Shown: positions 1-8,675, counted from the first letter of the stretch. The stretch: 64,000 bases of DNA from Chlamydiota bacterium (GCA_027451825.1 DAIDHZ010000007.1:1-64000), one strand, 5' to 3'. Notes: generated by a model from the letters alone, not told the origin. Made by a program: numbers and translations.

Positions 1-75
1 TTTTCGATATCAAAAAGTGTTTCGATGTCAAAATTTCGAAAAATCATATTTTGGGCGCTAGTTTTGCAATTCCTT
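1..75. repeat. Palindromic repeat, family F (partial, cut by window edge)
   Basis: This is the right half of the palindromic element that is complete at 53700-53810; the two are nearly identical over the shared part. It ends in the inverted arm GGGCGCTAGTTTTGCAATTCC. Read on the minus strand, it supplies the last ten or so codons and the stop of the small gene at 44-253. Confidence 0.8.
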
Positions 76-253
76 CTATGGATTCGTGTGCTGATCTAAT
101 CAAATTATAAGCCGCACCTACCACCTCAGCTTTAGACCCTCCTGCAGTAAAGGCTCTTAGATATGCAGGGTTTGCCCTTGAAAAATACTGCGCTGGCTCA
201 TGCAATAGAGCGTGGTAAAGATCGTTTGTGGCGTGGAAACTTGTCGATGACAT
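44..253 (-). CDS. Small unknown protein with a repeat-derived C-terminus
   Basis: A 69-residue protein of no recognised family. It has a plausible ribosome binding site (AAAGG, six bases before ATG) and begins MSSTS, much like the small gene at 53778-54014, which begins MSSSV. Its last residues, EGIAKLAPKI, are encoded by the family F palindrome. The unrelated protein at 53778-54014 ends EGIAKRAPEI, encoded by the same repeat in the same phase. The native C-terminus was therefore probably replaced when the repeat inserted. There is no visible signal peptide or membrane segment. It could be a short unknown (possibly secreted) protein or a decaying gene. Confidence 0.45.
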   Translation of the reverse strand: MSSTSFHATNDLYHALLHEPAQYFSRANPAYLRAFTAGGSKAEVVGAAYNLIRSAHESIEGIAKLAPKI

Positions 254-345
254 TATATACCTTTTTTAAATTAGACCCTTTAGGGTGTGAAATTATCTAC
301 ACCCTTCCAATTAAATGGAAGGTTTTTCGTGAGTCTATGAAAGAC

Positions 346-1569
346 TTATTTTTCACCTTTTTTTCGAACAATTTCTTTTTCCTGCTCTACAAAATGTTCC
401 ACGGTCTCTTGGATGAGAGAATCCGTTAATTGATTTTCTTTCGTTGTCATTTTACGAATCAGAAAATCATTCACCATTTTAAAGATCTGTCTTCCTGTAA
501 ATCCTTCGGTTCTCTGCACCAAATACTCCATTTTTTCTGCGTCAAAAAATAGAGCATCTTTTCCTGGGAAAAACTGTTCAATATACATTTTTAAAATCGT
601 TTCTCTTTCAGAAGCTTCCGGAGGTCCTATGTATAACTTATGATCCATTCGACTTAAAACAGCATCATCTAAATCTTCCATACGATTCGTTGCTAAAATG
701 ATCATGAACTTTTGATTGGGCAAGCCTGTATGGTTTAAGAAAGCATTAATCAATTCAAGACGCGCAGGGGAGGTCGATGAAGTACGATTCATACAAAGAC
801 CTTCTGCTTCATCAATAAAAAGAATTGTTGGACGTGGTGATTTTTGAATCGATTCTATTAAATAATTAAGCTCCGTAACATGCTCTCCTCGTTGAATGTA
901 CTGAGCCAAATCTCCTCCCGACATCATGACATAATCCATCTCAGACTGAGTTGCTAAATACTGAACGATCATTGTTTTTCCTGTCCCTCCAGGTCCATAG
1001 AGAAGAAGATTTTGAAAATAACCCTTATTTTTCTCAATACACTCTAAAGATTGTTGAATTTCATCAATTTTTTTAGTCAAAGAAGGATTAAAAACTGGCT
1101 TTACTGCTTTTGACGAATAAAAAAGAGACCCAAGCATTCTCAGTGGAGCCGTTAAAAAAGAAAATCTAGATCTCTGATCCATCTGCATCGCTAATTTAGG
1201 TCTTGTTAAATAATGAAGCGCTCGATAGTAAACATAATTCATTGTAAGAGGAAGTCCAATTGTAACCACCGATGTCAATGTAATCGTAGGCAAAGAAATT
1301 TTCAACCAGCTCCGAGACGCTCTTTGTGCAATAGATTCCAACTCAGAGCCAACTGGGTAACTAAACCGATGAATTGCTTTTGTGAGATTTTCTCCAAAAT
1401 GAAATCCTGCGCCTTCAAGTTCGAAGTGTTTAACAAACTTCTCTAGTCCATCTCCAAATCTCCCGCCTAATCCAGCACCATCAAGCTGAGAAAGACCATT
1501 CACTATTCCTGCAACTAAACCTGCTCCAATCGTTTGCCCATCTACAGAAAAATTATTAACACTAATCAA
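346..1569 (-). CDS. ATAD3-like AAA+ ATPase, membrane-anchored
   Basis: A protein of about 407 residues. The chosen start is TTG at 1569, because GGAGG lies five bases upstream; an in-frame start at 1599 lacks this. In order it has a glycine-rich N-terminal part, one hydrophobic segment (about residues 93-116) and a single AAA+ module: Walker A GPGGTGKT (about 192-199), Walker B ILFIDEAE (about 249-256), sensor-1 ATN (about 293-295) and an SR arginine finger (about 306). The run MDYVMMSGGD after Walker A and NAFLNHTG..NQKFM before sensor 1 resemble mitochondrial ATAD3 more than FtsH or Cdc48. There is no FtsH peptidase HEXXH. It probably acts at a membrane as a hexamer; the substrate is unknown. 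The ATPase call is firm; the ATAD3 relationship is from recalled motifs. Confidence 0.8.
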   Translation of the reverse strand: MISVNNFSVDGQTIGAGLVAGIVNGLSQLDGAGLGGRFGDGLEKFVKHFELEGAGFHFGENLTKAIHRFSYPVGSELESIAQRASRSWLKISLPTITLTSVVTIGLPLTMNYVYYRALHYLTRPKLAMQMDQRSRFSFLTAPLRMLGSLFYSSKAVKPVFNPSLTKKIDEIQQSLECIEKNKGYFQNLLLYGPGGTGKTMIVQYLATQSEMDYVMMSGGDLAQYIQRGEHVTELNYLIESIQKSPRPTILFIDEAEGLCMNRTSSTSPARLELINAFLNHTGLPNQKFMIILATNRMEDLDDAVLSRMDHKLYIGPPEASERETILKMYIEQFFPGKDALFFDAEKMEYLVQRTEGFTGRQIFKMVNDFLIRKMTTKENQLTDSLIQETVEHFVEQEKEIVRKKGEK

Positions 1570-1883
1570 AACAACCTCCAATTTGAACAAATAATACAAT
1601 AAACCAAGTAAAACTAAAATAAATAAAAAAACTATATTATATTAAACTCTTGGAAAATATAAAAAAAATAATAAATCGAATATTCAAAATCTATATACCG
1701 AGAGTGAATCTCTACTTTGAAAAGTTATTTGTCCTATTTGGTACTTCCTCTTGGATTTGATCCGTTGTTCGTGAGGGACCTTTTTTCCAAGAAAGACGCT
1801 TTTTTAAAGCGTCTTCAAATCCCGAAAATGGAAAGATCGATCAGTTCCCGCCGCAATCATCGATCCAAGAGGCATCGAAAAAG
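1570..1883. other. Intergenic region between the AAA+ gene and bioY
   Basis: About 310 bases with no convincing gene. The part next to the ATPase is very AT-rich and presumably holds that gene's promoter. The part next to bioY has a perfect 10-bp inverted repeat (1793-1815), a likely terminator. An open frame at 1717-2031 on the plus strand mostly overlaps bioY and is treated as spurious. Confidence 0.5.
1793..1815 (-). terminator. Hairpin downstream of bioY
   Basis: Perfect inverted repeat AAGACGCTTT-TTT-AAAGCGTCTT about 70 bases past the bioY stop. The T-tract on the minus strand is weak, so intrinsic termination is likely but not certain. Confidence 0.5.
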
Positions 1884-2615
1884 TTATGAAGGACGTCTCT
1901 TCATCCATCCTAAAAGTCTTAAAGTGATGACTGACTTCAAAAGATCAAGCAAGATAAATGGAGAAACCCCGAGTAAAAATGCTTGTTTTAGGCCTACAAA
2001 TGTTGCCAAATACGCCATCCCTAATGCATAAACTAAAGAAGTACCTATTGCAAATCCAAGCCCATTTTTCAAGAAGAATGGTAAAGAACTTCTTTCGCTC
2101 ATAAAACCAACAAGAAAAGCTGCGATCGGATAAGCGACTAAATAACCTCCGGTAGGCCCCATAAGTCCTGCAAGGCCGGAGGCGCCGTTTGCAAAAAGAG
2201 GAAATCCCATCATTCCTTGGATCAGGAAAAGACTCGTCGCTAAAAAGGCTCTTTTAGATCCTAAAAGAACACTCAAAGCCAAAATTGTTTGAAAACGAAA
2301 TGAAATAGGTACCGGTGTAAAAGGAAGAGGAATTGACCACTCGCCCATCAAAGCAATCAAAACACTTGCAAGTCCAATAAGGGCTACTTCTTTACCAATC
2401 GAGCGATCAAAGCTCAACGTCAATATAGAGCCAGTTGCAAAACTCATTTGTTTAGTTATTATGCCCTTTTGGGGCCATTTAAGTTCACTCTCCTTACCCA
2501 ACCCAGGGGTTGGGTTCGTCGAAGTGAATCGGGCTAGCTTGCTTGCCCTCTTAACTTGCCCCAAAACTTTCGATTTTCTCGGGCAAAGCAGTTTTGCAAT
2601 TGACTCTATTTTCAT
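1884..2615 (-). CDS. bioY: Biotin transporter S component BioY with repeat-encoded N-terminus
   Basis: BioY is the substrate-binding membrane subunit of an ECF-type biotin importer; chlamydiae use BioY to take biotin from the host. Residues from about 75 on show the family pattern: several hydrophobic helices, IPLPFTPVPISFRFQT and LMGPTGGYLVAYPIAAFLVGF. The ATG at 2615 overlaps the previous gene's stop (ATGA), so it is translationally coupled. Residues about 4-63 are encoded by a family A repeat and are not part of the BioY fold. A second in-frame ATG at 2447, inside the repeat's inner end, would give a protein of about 187 residues, the usual BioY length. No EcfA or EcfT gene lies nearby. 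Confidence 0.9.
   Translation of the reverse strand: MKIESIAKLLCPRKSKVLGQVKRASKLARFTSTNPTPGLGKESELKWPQKGIITKQMSFATGSILTLSFDRSIGKEVALIGLASVLIALMGEWSIPLPFTPVPISFRFQTILALSVLLGSKRAFLATSLFLIQGMMGFPLFANGASGLAGLMGPTGGYLVAYPIAAFLVGFMSERSSLPFFLKNGLGFAIGTSLVYALGMAYLATFVGLKQAFLLGVSPFILLDLLKSVITLRLLGWMKRRPS
2428..2606. repeat. MITE-like repeat, family A, at the start of bioY
   Basis: About 179 bp with inverted ends related to GAGTCAATTGCAAAACT and flanked by TA. It is the same element as 31789-32033 but shorter inside. Shared translated stretches such as ARFTSTNPTP and KESELKWPQKG show that both copies are open in the same phase. Its inner end points into bioY. Confidence 0.85.
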
Positions 2616-3376
2616 AAAACTCCTAAAGAATTAAACATTTGCTCCCAGTTCGCACAAGGAGATAAAAATTCCGGATCTACATGAGTAGACCATCCGGGAA
2701 TTGAAGAAATCAAAAGAGATCCTCTTTGCTGGAGATGCATAAATTTTGCATGATCTCGACTAATGGCTCTTTTTTGAGAATATTTACGATGAATTCGGAG
2801 ATCCTGTCTGAGCGTTTTTAAACGAACAGCAAAAGTTTGAGTTGTCGATGGAGTCGATCTCCAATGACATGATTGGGTCACAAAAAGACGCGCCGTCAAC
2901 TCTTCGTAAGGTTTTGCCATGTATTTATCTCGATGATCATACAGCGTCACATAATCGACTTGAGGCACTTGAAATCCTTCTAAAAGAATATCGGTCCAAC
3001 CCGGTTTATGCAAATAATCATCTTCCACAAAATAAAGAATCGTCTCCGGATGAAGATCTAACCCCATTACATAATCAAGAAGTTTTAAAAAAGATCCCGA
3101 TTCTGTTCCTTCAAAAATCTCAACCAGCGGATCTGATAATGAATTTGTCTTTAAAAAATGAGATTGTGAATCGCCTTTTGCTGCATCAAAGAAAAACGTG
3201 AGATTCGCTTGATTGCGATCGATGGTGCTTAGCAAATTTTCGTGACACAATTCTCTTGAAAATCCAGGCAAACGCTTTTTATGAGAACTGATCGAAGAAA
3301 AACTACAATGACGTACAAAAACTTCTATTTTTGCTGAAAAAGGGTCTTTTTTAGAAGAAAACCACCTTTTTAACAT
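2612..3376 (-). CDS. Putative GT-A-like glycosyltransferase
   Basis: A 254-residue soluble protein. A central ILYFVEDDYLHKPGW segment resembles the acidic, metal-binding DxD region of GT-A glycosyltransferases, where a sugar nucleotide would bind. The C-terminus has PGWSTHVDPEFLSPCANW. No signal peptide or membrane helix is visible. It lies between a Nudix gene (7-bp overlap upstream) and bioY (ATGA overlap downstream), so it appears to be the middle gene of a coupled operon. The donor and acceptor cannot be read from the sequence. The class call is from motif shape alone. Confidence 0.5.
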   Translation of the reverse strand: MLKRWFSSKKDPFSAKIEVFVRHCSFSSISSHKKRLPGFSRELCHENLLSTIDRNQANLTFFFDAAKGDSQSHFLKTNSLSDPLVEIFEGTESGSFLKLLDYVMGLDLHPETILYFVEDDYLHKPGWTDILLEGFQVPQVDYVTLYDHRDKYMAKPYEELTARLFVTQSCHWRSTPSTTQTFAVRLKTLRQDLRIHRKYSQKRAISRDHAKFMHLQQRGSLLISSIPGWSTHVDPEFLSPCANWEQMFNSLGVL

Positions 3377-3783
3377 AGTAAATGCGCCACCTGAGAAAGA
3401 ATGGTCTTTCCTTCCATGTGAGTCAGTCGATCTTTTGCATCAGGGAAAGTAAACCAAGCGCCATTTTGAATTTCTTTACTTTGAAGGATCACATTCCCAC
3501 AAACTTCTGCTATAAAATACCAAACGCTTTTGGAAACCTTCTCTCCTTTTGCAATGAATTGATATGACTCTTTCAAAGGAGCATCTTGCAAACAACGAAC
3601 ACAGTCTAAATTCGTCTCTTCTTTTAATTCGCGAAACGCTGCTTGCTGAGGTGTTTCTTCGAATTCTTTATGACCTTTTGGAAATCCCCAATACAATCCT
3701 TTCGTATGTTGAATTAAAAAGACTTCCCAGTTCTTGTCATGTTTACGAAGAGGTACAACTCCAAAAGATTCTTCATATCTCAT
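3370..3783 (-). CDS. Nudix hydrolase, Ap4A-type
   Basis: A 137-residue protein with a complete Nudix box at about residues 37-59 (GHKEF..., REL.EET), which binds the metal and the diphosphate of nucleoside-diphosphate compounds. GLYWGFPKGH before the box is typical of bacterial and chlamydial diadenosine tetraphosphate hydrolases, which remove Ap4A and related alarmones. It begins four bases inside the end of fabF, so the two are co-translated. As I recall, Chlamydia also places a Nudix gene next to fabF. The Nudix call is firm; the Ap4A substrate is inferred. Confidence 0.85.
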   Translation of the reverse strand: MRYEESFGVVPLRKHDKNWEVFLIQHTKGLYWGFPKGHKEFEETPQQAAFRELKEETNLDCVRCLQDAPLKESYQFIAKGEKVSKSVWYFIAEVCGNVILQSKEIQNGAWFTFPDAKDRLTHMEGKTILSQVAHLLC

Positions 3784-5036
3784 GGACGATACGGCGCAAA
3801 AACAAGTGTTGAGTTATGCCCTCCGAATCCAAAGGAATTGCAAAGAGCCGCTTTCACTTGACAATCTTTCGCTTTATGCGGGACTAAATCAAACCCTTCG
3901 ACTTCCGGCGCTGGATTCTCCAAATTCAACGTTGGATGAACTTTCCCTGTTCGGATCGCTTGAATGGCCACAATTGCCCCCAAAGCTCCTGCAGCTCCTA
4001 ACGTATGACCGATCATCGATTTTGTTGCATTCACTTTGAGTTGAGAGATATGAGATCCAAATACTTTTCTTAAAGCCTCAATTTCACAAAGATCTCCGGC
4101 TAAAGTCGATGTCGCATGCGCATTCACATAGTTCACATCATATTTCGCGACTCCTGCATCTTTTAAAGCAGCTTCCATGCACAAGGCCACTACAGAGCCA
4201 TCTTCTCGAGGATCCGTCATATGATATGCATCGCAATTCAGAGCTCCTCCCATATATTCAGCATAGATCGGAGCATTTCGTGCAAGCGCATGCTCTAATG
4301 TTTCGAGAACCAAAACACCGGAGCCCTCGCCCATCACAAAACCATCTCTTGCAATATCCCAAGGACGAGATGCTTTTTCAGGCTCATCGTTTCTTGTCGA
4401 AAGAGCTTTAATCGCCGAAAATCCGGACAATCCCAATAAATTAATAGCTGCCTCAGATCCGCCGCATAACATCAGATCCGCTCTGCCGGATCGAATCTCT
4501 TCTGCAGCTGCATGAATGCAATAACTGGCTGTCGCGCAAGCTGTAGAAATAGAGAAATTAACCCCTTTAAATCCAAGATCGATCGCGAGAAGAGCTCCCG
4601 CCATATTCGTAATAATGCTAGGAACAAAAAAAGGAGTGAGTCTACGATGCCCTTTCGTTAAAATGGTCTCAATTCCCTCTACAATGGCAGTCATCCCACC
4701 CATACCCGAACCGATGATAATTCCTGCACGCAATGCATCAACTTTCGCTAAAGAATCCCCCGTCAAATTCGCACTCTCTAAAGCCTTTTTACCGGCAACC
4801 ATTGCATAACGGATAAACGGATCCATGCGACGAGCCATCTTTTTATCCATGTACTCGCCGGCATCAAAATTTTTAATCTCACCTGCAAAACGAGTTGGAT
4901 ATTCCGCACAAGCCATCCCTTCAATAGGAGTAACCCCGCTCTTGCCCATCAAAAGCTGCTTATAAAACTCATCTACGTCGTTTCCAAAACAGGAAACAAT
5001 CCCCATTCCGGTTACAACAATCCGTTTTTTCTTCAT
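3780..5036 (-). CDS. fabF: 3-oxoacyl-[ACP] synthase II
   Basis: A 418-residue KAS II condensing enzyme that elongates fatty acids by joining malonyl-ACP to acyl-ACP in the cytosol. The catalytic triad is intact: Cys167 in STACATAS, His307 in NAHATST and His344 in MIGHTLGAAG. Length and glycine-rich C-terminus (NSFGFGGHNS) are canonical. It is the first gene of a minus-strand run fabF, Nudix, glycosyltransferase, bioY. Biotin uptake at the end of this run fits with acetyl-CoA carboxylase needing biotin, though the functional link is inferred. Confidence 0.97.
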   Translation of the reverse strand: MKKKRIVVTGMGIVSCFGNDVDEFYKQLLMGKSGVTPIEGMACAEYPTRFAGEIKNFDAGEYMDKKMARRMDPFIRYAMVAGKKALESANLTGDSLAKVDALRAGIIIGSGMGGMTAIVEGIETILTKGHRRLTPFFVPSIITNMAGALLAIDLGFKGVNFSISTACATASYCIHAAAEEIRSGRADLMLCGGSEAAINLLGLSGFSAIKALSTRNDEPEKASRPWDIARDGFVMGEGSGVLVLETLEHALARNAPIYAEYMGGALNCDAYHMTDPREDGSVVALCMEAALKDAGVAKYDVNYVNAHATSTLAGDLCEIEALRKVFGSHISQLKVNATKSMIGHTLGAAGALGAIVAIQAIRTGKVHPTLNLENPAPEVEGFDLVPHKAKDCQVKAALCNSFGFGGHNSTLVFAPYRP

Positions 5037-5139
5037 GCTATCTCTCGTTTTTGAATGCCATCATACCCAAAAACAGCCGAGAAAGCAACCGGTTTCCTAT
5101 CAAACAAAAAAAAGAATATAAGAAGCGATTCCCGACGCG

Positions 5140-5233
5140 AATTCTTCGAAGATATTGACGAACCCGGCATTGAACGGGCGGCTCGAAGCTTAAATCCCAT
5201 CCCTTCAGGGTAGGTTAGCCGGAGCGAAGAATC
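5140..5233. repeat. Short repeat, family D, between fabF and the transporter
   Basis: A segment bounded by ATTCTTCG and CGAAGAAT. Its core (about 5170-5221, containing GAACGGGCGGCTCGAAGC and a stretch ending in TTAGCCG) recurs almost exactly at 17298-17350. It looks like a remnant of another small mobile repeat. The rest of the 5037-5261 gap holds nothing else recognisable. Confidence 0.6.
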
Positions 5234-5261
5234 TTTCCCTTTCTAAGAGAGAGTTCTTCCA

Positions 5262-6707
5262 TCATCCACTCAAAGAGGCTTGCTTTTCAACCAAACCTCC
5301 GAGACGAGATGTAGCCAAGACACAACTAAAAGCAATCAATGTCGCAATAGCCCCCGCAATTGGACCTGTTGCAAGTACGCTGCCGGACAGCTGGATCAAA
5401 ACAAGCGTCAGCAAAGATCCCCCGCCTCTCCCCAAACGAGCGCACATTCCGTCCACGACCAATTTCCCCTGCATTTTTTCTAAAGGAGGAAGCAAGACAA
5501 AAGAAATTTCTTTAGATGTATCAAAAAGAGTATATTTTGCAGCTCTCACTAAACAATAAAATGCAGTCCCCCAAAACACAACAATTTCAATATTAAAAAG
5601 AGGTGGATAACAAAGGAAAAAGAAAAAAGCCCCTTCTGTCACTAAAATACAAATCGGCGTCACAATGGATGCAACCACCCAGCGGCACCGCCTCAACACG
5701 TAAGGAGTAATGATCAAAGCGCTTACCGCTGTAAGCAATCCATTCCAAAATGAGAGCGTTCCCATAAAATCACAATACTGCCTAGGATTTGGGAATTTTT
5801 GCTTCAAAACATCCAGAAACACAACCTCTCCCAAGGCATATGCTATATAATCAGCAATTGTTACCCAAGCTAGCAAAAGTAAATAACGGGACTTGCAACA
5901 AATTAAAATGCTCGACCAGACAGAAAGCGGCTCCGGCTTAGAATCTTCTTTATTTTTTTCTATTTTCTGAAAATCTCTTGCAAAAAGATTCCAAAGAAGA
6001 GAAAAAAGCCAACCGATTAAAAGACTTAAAGCCGCCACCATCAACACCAAAAGACCTAAAGACAAACCCCAAGAATGACGTGAAATTAAATCCGATGTAC
6101 AAAACGAAATAAAAGGCCCTGCAAGGAGAGTGCCGACACTTCCCCCAAGCATCAAAGGAGCATAATAACGTTTTGCCGTCTCTAAAGGAACGTATTGATT
6201 CACAAGCCCCCAAAAAAGAATCGTCAAAAGAGCAATTTTCCAAAGCTCTGCCATGACAAAGAAAAGCATCGATGCAATGACCGGAATCCAAGAAGCGATC
6301 CATTCATTTTGAATCCAAACCTTACAGAAAGGAAGACTTGGATAGATCACAAAAGAAAACACCAAAAAAAATGAGACAAAAACGGTCAGAACCATAAAAA
6401 AAACTCGACGAATCGGATAACGATTCAAAAGATAGGTAAGCCCAAGAGTCATTAAAACAGCCCCCGGCATCGTTCCACACAACTCAAACCAAGGAATCGA
6501 TCCGGCTCCACCCCCAAGATCTGCGACTGCCAAAGCATTCCGAGCGCTTCTCAAAATGGTATAGTTAATATTTAACAAACACACCAAAGAGAACATCAAA
6601 AGAAACAAAATATTTGATCGCCAACTCTTCAAAAAATCCAAAGGACCCGCCATCTTTTTAAAAATCATTGAAAAAGCAAGGAATAAAGTATATAAGAATA
6701 TTCTCAA
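5262..6707 (-). CDS. ATP/ADP-type nucleotide transporter (NTT family)
   Basis: A 481-residue membrane protein with about 11-12 hydrophobic helices. It matches the TLC/NTT carriers that obligate intracellular bacteria and plastids use to exchange or import nucleotides across the inner membrane. The first helix region, NYTILRSARNALAV, corresponds to the usual NYTILRDTKDTLVV, but the RDTKD signature of true ATP/ADP antiporters has changed to RSARN. I therefore do not assign ATP/ADP exchange; a different nucleotide or altered coupling is possible. Chlamydia-like bacteria often carry several NTT paralogues with different substrates. Divergent from NAD kinase, with a start-to-start gap of about 20 bases. 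MIFKK, 14 codons in, is an alternative start. Confidence 0.85.
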   Translation of the reverse strand: MRIFLYTLFLAFSMIFKKMAGPLDFLKSWRSNILFLLMFSLVCLLNINYTILRSARNALAVADLGGGAGSIPWFELCGTMPGAVLMTLGLTYLLNRYPIRRVFFMVLTVFVSFFLVFSFVIYPSLPFCKVWIQNEWIASWIPVIASMLFFVMAELWKIALLTILFWGLVNQYVPLETAKRYYAPLMLGGSVGTLLAGPFISFCTSDLISRHSWGLSLGLLVLMVAALSLLIGWLFSLLWNLFARDFQKIEKNKEDSKPEPLSVWSSILICCKSRYLLLLAWVTIADYIAYALGEVVFLDVLKQKFPNPRQYCDFMGTLSFWNGLLTAVSALIITPYVLRRCRWVVASIVTPICILVTEGAFFFFLCYPPLFNIEIVVFWGTAFYCLVRAAKYTLFDTSKEISFVLLPPLEKMQGKLVVDGMCARLGRGGGSLLTLVLIQLSGSVLATGPIAGAIATLIAFSCVLATSRLGGLVEKQASLSG

Positions 6708-6728
6708 TCTAGTACATTTAAAAATACG

Positions 6729-7565
6729 ATGATCATCGCCCTTTTCCCCAACGAAAAAAAACCAAAGTCCTTTGAATTAGGCACTCACATTTGCGCTTTT
6801 CTAGAAAAAAGAGGAGTTCAAGTTGTCGTAGAAGACGAAAAAGCAAGCCGTATTGGAGCGCCGCCTCTCTCATCCGTCGATCCTAAATCGATCAATTTTC
6901 TTATCGCTATGGGAGGAGATGGGACATTACTCCGCATCTCTCATAACTTTCGCTACCTAGACGCTCCTATTCTTGGAATCAACCTAGGCCACCTAGGGTT
7001 TATGGCCGATGTCCCAATCAATGATGTAGATGCAAGTCTGAATGATCTTTTAGAAGGAAAATACACCATTGACCATCGACTTGCCCTAGAAGCTCAGAAA
7101 AATTCAAAAACTCTTTTTGCCGTAAACGACATCGTGGTCCATAGAGCGCAAAACTACAGCTTGATCGAGCTTTCAATCTATGTAGATGACATCTACCTCA
7201 ACACCTTTGTTGCCGATGGGATCATCATTGCAACTCCAAATGGATCAACCGCCTATTCTCTCGCTGCAGGAGGCCCTATCCTAAGTCCCTCTCTTGATGC
7301 TCTTGTCATCACCCCCATCTGTCCTCATACCATTTCAAATCGCCCCATCGTCCTCACCGGCAATCACACAATCCGCATTGATTATTTAAGCTCTTATGAT
7401 CCTATCGATGTCCGTGCTGATGGTCTCGATGCCCTTGCTCTTCACTCTCAAGAAACCTTGATCGTGAAACCATCACAAAAGAAATTTAAACTAGTCAATC
7501 TCTTTCGACATGACTATTTTTCAATTCTTCGGTCCAAATTGGGCTGGTCGGGAAAGTTAAAATAA
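6729..7565 (+). CDS. nadK: NAD kinase
   Basis: A 278-residue enzyme that phosphorylates NAD to NADP in the cytosol. The diagnostic motifs are present: GGDGT at 62-66 (catalytic Asp and phosphate loop), NDIVVHR at about 133 and TPNGSTAYSLAAGG at 169-182. The ATG lies directly after a short AT-rich region shared with the divergent transporter gene. A family C repeat inserted exactly at its 3' end; its stop codon TAA is intact and abuts the repeat. Confidence 0.96.
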   Translation: MIIALFPNEKKPKSFELGTHICAFLEKRGVQVVVEDEKASRIGAPPLSSVDPKSINFLIAMGGDGTLLRISHNFRYLDAPILGINLGHLGFMADVPINDVDASLNDLLEGKYTIDHRLALEAQKNSKTLFAVNDIVVHRAQNYSLIELSIYVDDIYLNTFVADGIIIATPNGSTAYSLAAGGPILSPSLDALVITPICPHTISNRPIVLTGNHTIRIDYLSSYDPIDVRADGLDALALHSQETLIVKPSQKKFKLVNLFRHDYFSILRSKLGWSGKLK

Positions 7566-7730
7566 TAACTCAAGTTGCTAGTCGATCGTTAGACGAGTAC
7601 GGAGCGAGAGGGCTGAGGTCGAGGATTTCGCGACGAGTCTTAGAGTGAGAACTTCTGGACGAGGAGCGAAATCCTCGAGATCGGCACTCGCAGCCCGTAA
7701 TCGTCAACGAGCGACTAGCAACTTGAGTTA
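7566..7730. repeat. MITE-like repeat, family C, copy 1 (165 bp)
   Basis: A 165-bp element with inverted ends TAACTCAAGTTGCTAGTCG and its reverse complement. The copy at 63174-63338 has the same length and appears to differ at a single base, which suggests recent movement. This copy lies between nadK and the convergent methyltransferase gene and encodes the last 52 codons and the stop of the latter. Confidence 0.92.
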
Positions 7731-8598
7731 ATACCTGACAATGAATGGCTTTGGCAGGTGTCAAATTCCAATAAACAATCTCTTCTTCTATTGGAAATTG
7801 TTTCTGGATTTGTTTTTTAATTTCTAAAATCTGTTCAAAATTTTGCAACTCTTCTAAAGATGCAAAAACTCTCTTAAAGGCCTGAGACAGAGCTGGCAAA
7901 AACAAATACTCAAAATAACAGAAACTTCCTCCGGGACGAGTGAGCTCTTCATATTTTTCAAATAATTTTCCAACCGATTCCGCAGAAAAATTATTGAGTG
8001 GAAGCCCTGTCACAACCACATCGTATTGGTAGGAAGGATTAAATTCAAAAATAGAAACATGATGAATATGCACATTTGGAAGATGTCCAAAGCGTCTTTT
8101 GAGTACATTACAAAGATCTAAATCATATTCCACAACATCCAGCTCATCTTCAGGACGCATCTTGGCAATAACTCCTTCCGTAAAAGATCCAGTCCCCGCA
8201 CCTACATCGAGATATCTTCTCGGAGGAGTAGACTCTGCGACCCCTTCAGAAATTTTTTTCGTCATTGCATCAATCAAATTCTTAGAACTTGGGAAAATAG
8301 AGCCAATACTTGTAGGCGAAGCTATAAATCGATGGATAAATAAAACACCTTCTTTCAAGGAAGAAGGAAGATAAGGAGGAATTTCTCCTTTTTCTGTAAA
8401 AACCTCGATTTGTTTTGCATGATACACTTGCGTATAACGAGGATAGAAAACATAGAAAACATCATTCAACGCCCTATGAACAAGATTCTCCAGAATCGTT
8501 AAATCATCAGTTTGTAAGCCAGCATCAAAAAATGCTTTTTTGGTCGCAATACGATCCAATTCTGAAGTCAAAGATAAAAAACGATTACCTACAGTCAT
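7570..8598 (-). CDS. PmtA-like SAM methyltransferase with repeat-encoded C-terminal tail
   Basis: A 342-residue class I methyltransferase. SAM motif I is YLDVGAGTGSF (about 129-139), and the preceding FIHRFIASPTSIGSIFPSS run resembles bacterial phospholipid N-methyltransferases (PmtA type), which act on membrane phosphatidylethanolamine. About 85 unassigned residues precede that region. Residues 291-342 (TQVASRSL... to ...DRLAT) are translated from the family C repeat. With the repeat and one TA removed, the frame would read ...IHCQVLLF and stop, so the native protein was probably about 292 residues. Lipid specificity is inferred from resemblance only. Confidence 0.75.
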   Translation of the reverse strand: MTVGNRFLSLTSELDRIATKKAFFDAGLQTDDLTILENLVHRALNDVFYVFYPRYTQVYHAKQIEVFTEKGEIPPYLPSSLKEGVLFIHRFIASPTSIGSIFPSSKNLIDAMTKKISEGVAESTPPRRYLDVGAGTGSFTEGVIAKMRPEDELDVVEYDLDLCNVLKRRFGHLPNVHIHHVSIFEFNPSYQYDVVVTGLPLNNFSAESVGKLFEKYEELTRPGGSFCYFEYLFLPALSQAFKRVFASLEELQNFEQILEIKKQIQKQFPIEEEIVYWNLTPAKAIHCQVLTQVASRSLTITGCECRSRGFRSSSRSSHSKTRREILDLSPLAPYSSNDRLAT

Positions 8599-8675
8599 TT
8601 ATAAAACATCGATGTTTAATGAATCGACGAGCATTTTATAATGGAAACGAATTAAAAAAAACAATAATTTAATTT

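Noticed and set aside
346-1569. FtsH-type protease
   Set aside because: AAA+ motifs are present but the C-terminal HEXXH peptidase domain is missing.
7566-7730. Insertion sequence
   Set aside because: At 165 bp with no transposase frame it can only be a non-autonomous element.
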